The notes beneath the pieces are model-generated. The model had not been told where the DNA came from, did not search any database, and worked only from the letters and a program-made list of their open reading frames with translations. Both the position numbers and the translations under genes were made by a program. A stretch of DNA of 64,000 bases from Tetrastigma voinierianum (taxonomy: Eukaryota; Streptophyta; Magnoliopsida; Vitales; Vitaceae): NCBI GenBank assembly GCA_016808115.1, contig JAEQBH010000131.1:186001-250000 (forward strand). The letters run 5' to 3'. Shown here in pieces: positions 61,391 through 64,000 of the stretch (the first letter of the stretch is position 1; each line of letters begins with the position of its first letter).

Positions 61391-61759
61391 TATGTTCTAC
61401 AATTCATTCATAAATAGCCCAGAATATAGGATCTTTGATTTCATGATATTCACATTTATGCAAAATAAGAATTGATTGTTACTAACCTAGATCCATAATG
61501 ATAACAAAGCCTCAAACCAAATATTATCCAAGCTTCTATCCCTTACCCTTTCCTTTCTAACTTTCAATACGTGATGGTCAGATGTTTCTTTGTCTTAGAG
61601 AAACCTGATGGGCAAGGAGAGGACCTTATATACATGGGTTTAAAATTTAAATTTAAACATTTAAATTTCCACCGCTTCCATCAAGCGATGCAACCCAAAC
61701 CAATTAATTATACCCTTTTATTTTATTTATTAAATCCCTTTTATTATAAAAATTTTACA
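61391..61759 (-). mobile_element. Probable Copia-type LTR, start-proximal part
   Basis: On the minus strand the LTR would begin TGTAAAATTTTTATAATAAAA at 61759. A TATATAAGG box lies at about 61624-61632. The next bases outside (61760-61771) read CAAGTGGGAGAA on the minus strand, the usual Copia polypurine border. The other end of the LTR was not located, so the left coordinate is only a guess. Confidence 0.45.
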
Positions 61760-61771
61760 TTCTCCCACTTG
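61760..61771 (-). other. Polypurine tract of a Copia-like element
   Basis: CAAGTGGGAGAA on the minus strand immediately before the putative LTR start TGTAAAA. Confidence 0.6.
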
Positions 61772-63587
61772 ACTCGTGATAATACATTTATGATTTAATA
61801 AAATATACTAGCTTATAATGCGCATTACACATCAAGTTATTCATTCATTCATAATTGGTACTACTATAAAGTCATAATTAAGAATAAGAACTAACGAGGG
61901 TCATGGCGGTTGTACATCAATATTTCGATATAGTCCCTTCCATGTACTACACAATTAGCTCACACTTAACATGACTTGTAAATGAGAAGTACGAATAAGG
62001 TCAACAATAATGCCTTGTCAAAAGACTCTTTAACATTCATCTATATGCAATTACGTATACAAAACAGATATAAGGAAATTTCAAAAACATATAATTGAGC
62101 TCCAGAGTGTTCAATAAACAATCATCATGACACTATTACTATAATGTGCTCAAGAATCATAATATTCACGTGGCATTCGATGTCTTAAAGGACACTCCTT
62201 TGACTTCATTAAGTCTCAAAACATAAGTTATGCACATAATCAATAAATATAATACTCTTGTTTCTGAATTATCTCATATACAACAACAAATAGAAACCTT
62301 ATATTCTCAATAATCATAAAGCATTTGAGAATTGACAACAGAATCTATTCTTTTTAGCAACTTGGCCATAAAGTTAACAAATCCAAGTCCTAAAATAATA
62401 TTCCGTAACCATAATCCATAATTTATGACATGTTATACTACAATAAGCATTTTGATAGTAGATACTTATACTTACATAATATTGTTCCTGATCATCAAAT
62501 AGGAACAAATAACAAAGATAAAATTTCAACTATCATTCGACATAATCAATCTAAGAGCAAAATAAAAGGCCATGAATCATTAAGGTTCTTCATCATGATG
62601 CTTTCAACTATTGATAACCCAAAAAATCTTTAAATACATACTATTTATAAGACACTCTGACCTTCATGTAACTTCATGGGACATCTCTATCTTGTCTCAA
62701 TCCATGCATTCAATATCTCAAAATCCTTTAAATATATACTTATGAGACAATTTTAACAATTTACACATTTCATATAGGATATCCTATCACATAATATTAT
62801 CTCTTTTATTTACTTTACATACAATTTAAGATCTTTTCATAAGTTAATGCAATAAAATTAATTCACTAATAACTATCAAGACATAATCAATAATTTTGTT
62901 CCCCACTAATCTTTGCATTTATTCACCTGAAATAATAGTGTTCTTAAGTCCAAATAACATTATGGATATCATAAAGTTAAGATATCATGAACAAACATTG
63001 CAATTTATGTCAATTTCAAATCGAAGTAATTGTATTCGGAGGAACAATAATGAACTTCATATTGCTAGATAATAAGCAAATGCGAGAACAATAATAAAAC
63101 ATAAGATATTATGTTTTTCATAATTAAACTGAATAAACTGCAAGCAAATCCCATAACTAGATTCAAACAAATAATTTTAAAACAATACAAATACTACAAC
63201 TCTCCTTTGGGTAGATATTGTAATATATAATACCTTTATGATGTTTTTAGTACATATTTCTTTAATGGATATTCTTCATAGTTCATGTTAAAATTAAACT
63301 CAGGAATTTTTGGATGTACAATTCAACAAAATTATAAGATATATCTCATAATGTCTGTTATTCATAAGATGGTTTACTCTTGGGTAAATTCTTAAATATC
63401 TTATAACTAATGAACTTCACATACCTTATTCATCAAGTACTTAAATTTGTTTCAAGCATCAATAAGAAATGAGCACTGAATAGCATAAGTGTGTATTCCC
63501 TCAATTTGAAATTCATGGAACATTCAAATTCGACCACTTTGGTGACTAGCTTCTAACTTTGGCATTGAACCACTTAAAAAAGTTACC
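61772..63587. other. AT-rich DNA next to the Copia-like border, no coding domain
   Basis: If the border at 61759 is right, this would be the internal region of a minus-strand Copia-like element, yet no Copia pol motif can be read in it. It may be a non-autonomous (non-coding) internal domain. No second LTR is seen before 63588. Confidence 0.4.
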
Positions 63588-64000
63588 GTGGACGCCCTAA
63601 ATCCCGGTGTCCCAAGACAACCCATCAACCCACGGAATACCTTTATCTCATATCAAGAGACCCATACATGAGTAAAAATGGCCACATTGGCCTACACATC
63701 ATACTCATCAAAATACATCCAACAATATTGCAATAGTTTCAAGAGTTATTACATTACTCTTAATCAAAACATATATCAAAATTAAGGGTTCTAATACATG
63801 TTTTACAAAAAATATCTACCAAAGCCAATAACCGGCTTCTCACAAATGCCTCTAATGAGCGCTGCCTCCCGAGTACTTCGTAATTCGAAATGGTGATCCT
63901 CGACAGTGGTTAGCAATGCCCAAGAGTTGATAATCTCCTACATGGGCTACTTCCCCACCTAAGTGCACATGCAATGATCAATGATAACTATCCAAGCAAA
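63588..64000 (-). mobile_element. Chromovirus LTR, minus orientation, cut by the window end
   Basis: It begins GTGGACGCCCTAAATCCCGG with AAGACAACCCATCAACCC. It has AAAAATGGCCACATTGGCC (about 63674), CATCCAACAATATTGCAATAG, and ends in the window at TAATCTCCTACATGGGCTACTTCCCC and GCACATGCAATG. All match the outer half of the LTRs at 13277 and 18958 in order. The rest lies beyond 64000. Confidence 0.85.

Noticed and set aside
1..64000. tRNA, rRNA or other RNA genes
   Set aside because: I saw no cloverleaf box A/B pair or rRNA-like block; a tRNAscan or Rfam search would be needed to exclude them fully.

Overview
This window is repeat-rich plant nuclear DNA with no host gene that I can support. 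The evidence is plant-type Ty3/gypsy polyproteins with C-terminal chromodomains, tRNA-Met-type primer sites ending in AGCTTAGG, a CACTA (En/Spm) transposase relic and a hAT-type MITE. All coding remnants are broken by stops and frameshifts. Species cannot be told from this sequence.

Layout. 1-2399: unassigned AT-rich DNA. 2400-6589: a large probable solo LTR swollen by minisatellite arrays. 6590-8365: part of a minus-strand chromovirus LTR. 8366-13271: a decayed minus-strand CACTA element with a short LTR (10044-10824) inside it, then AT-rich DNA. 13277-20753: a minus-strand LTR retrotransposon with both LTRs, a primer site, a degraded pol, no gag and a perfect target duplication CTATT. 22417-24293 and 24294-27454: two minus-oriented LTR segments. 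27455-40021: the 3' part of a plus-strand chromovirus (protease, RT, RNase H, integrase, chromodomain, 2.9 kb 3' LTR). Its integrase is split by a complete minus-strand element at 30070-36227 (duplication AGGTT). 40022-40842: an LTR fragment. 40968-41354: a hAT MITE with a perfect 8-bp duplication. 41821-43130: a solo LTR (duplication TTTTG). 43373-59380: a three-level nest. An old solo LTR (duplication TAAAT) was hit first by a solo LTR at 45375-47476 and by a non-autonomous chromovirus at 47999-58788. The latter was itself hit by a solo LTR at 51613-54448 (duplication GTGTG) and another LTR at about 55000-56289. 59386-63587: AT-rich DNA with a Copia-like LTR border at 61759. 63588-64000: the start of another LTR running off the window.

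The elements do not work together as a pathway; they record successive insertions, recombination to solo LTRs and internal deletion. The most unusual signals are in the LTRs: family-specific minisatellites that vary in copy number (even between the two LTRs of one element), and a purine-rich GAGA tract, in three LTRs a hairpin, at a nearly fixed distance from the LTR start in several families. I found no previously undescribed cellular system. Coordinates of LTR ends were read by eye from TG...CA termini and target duplications.
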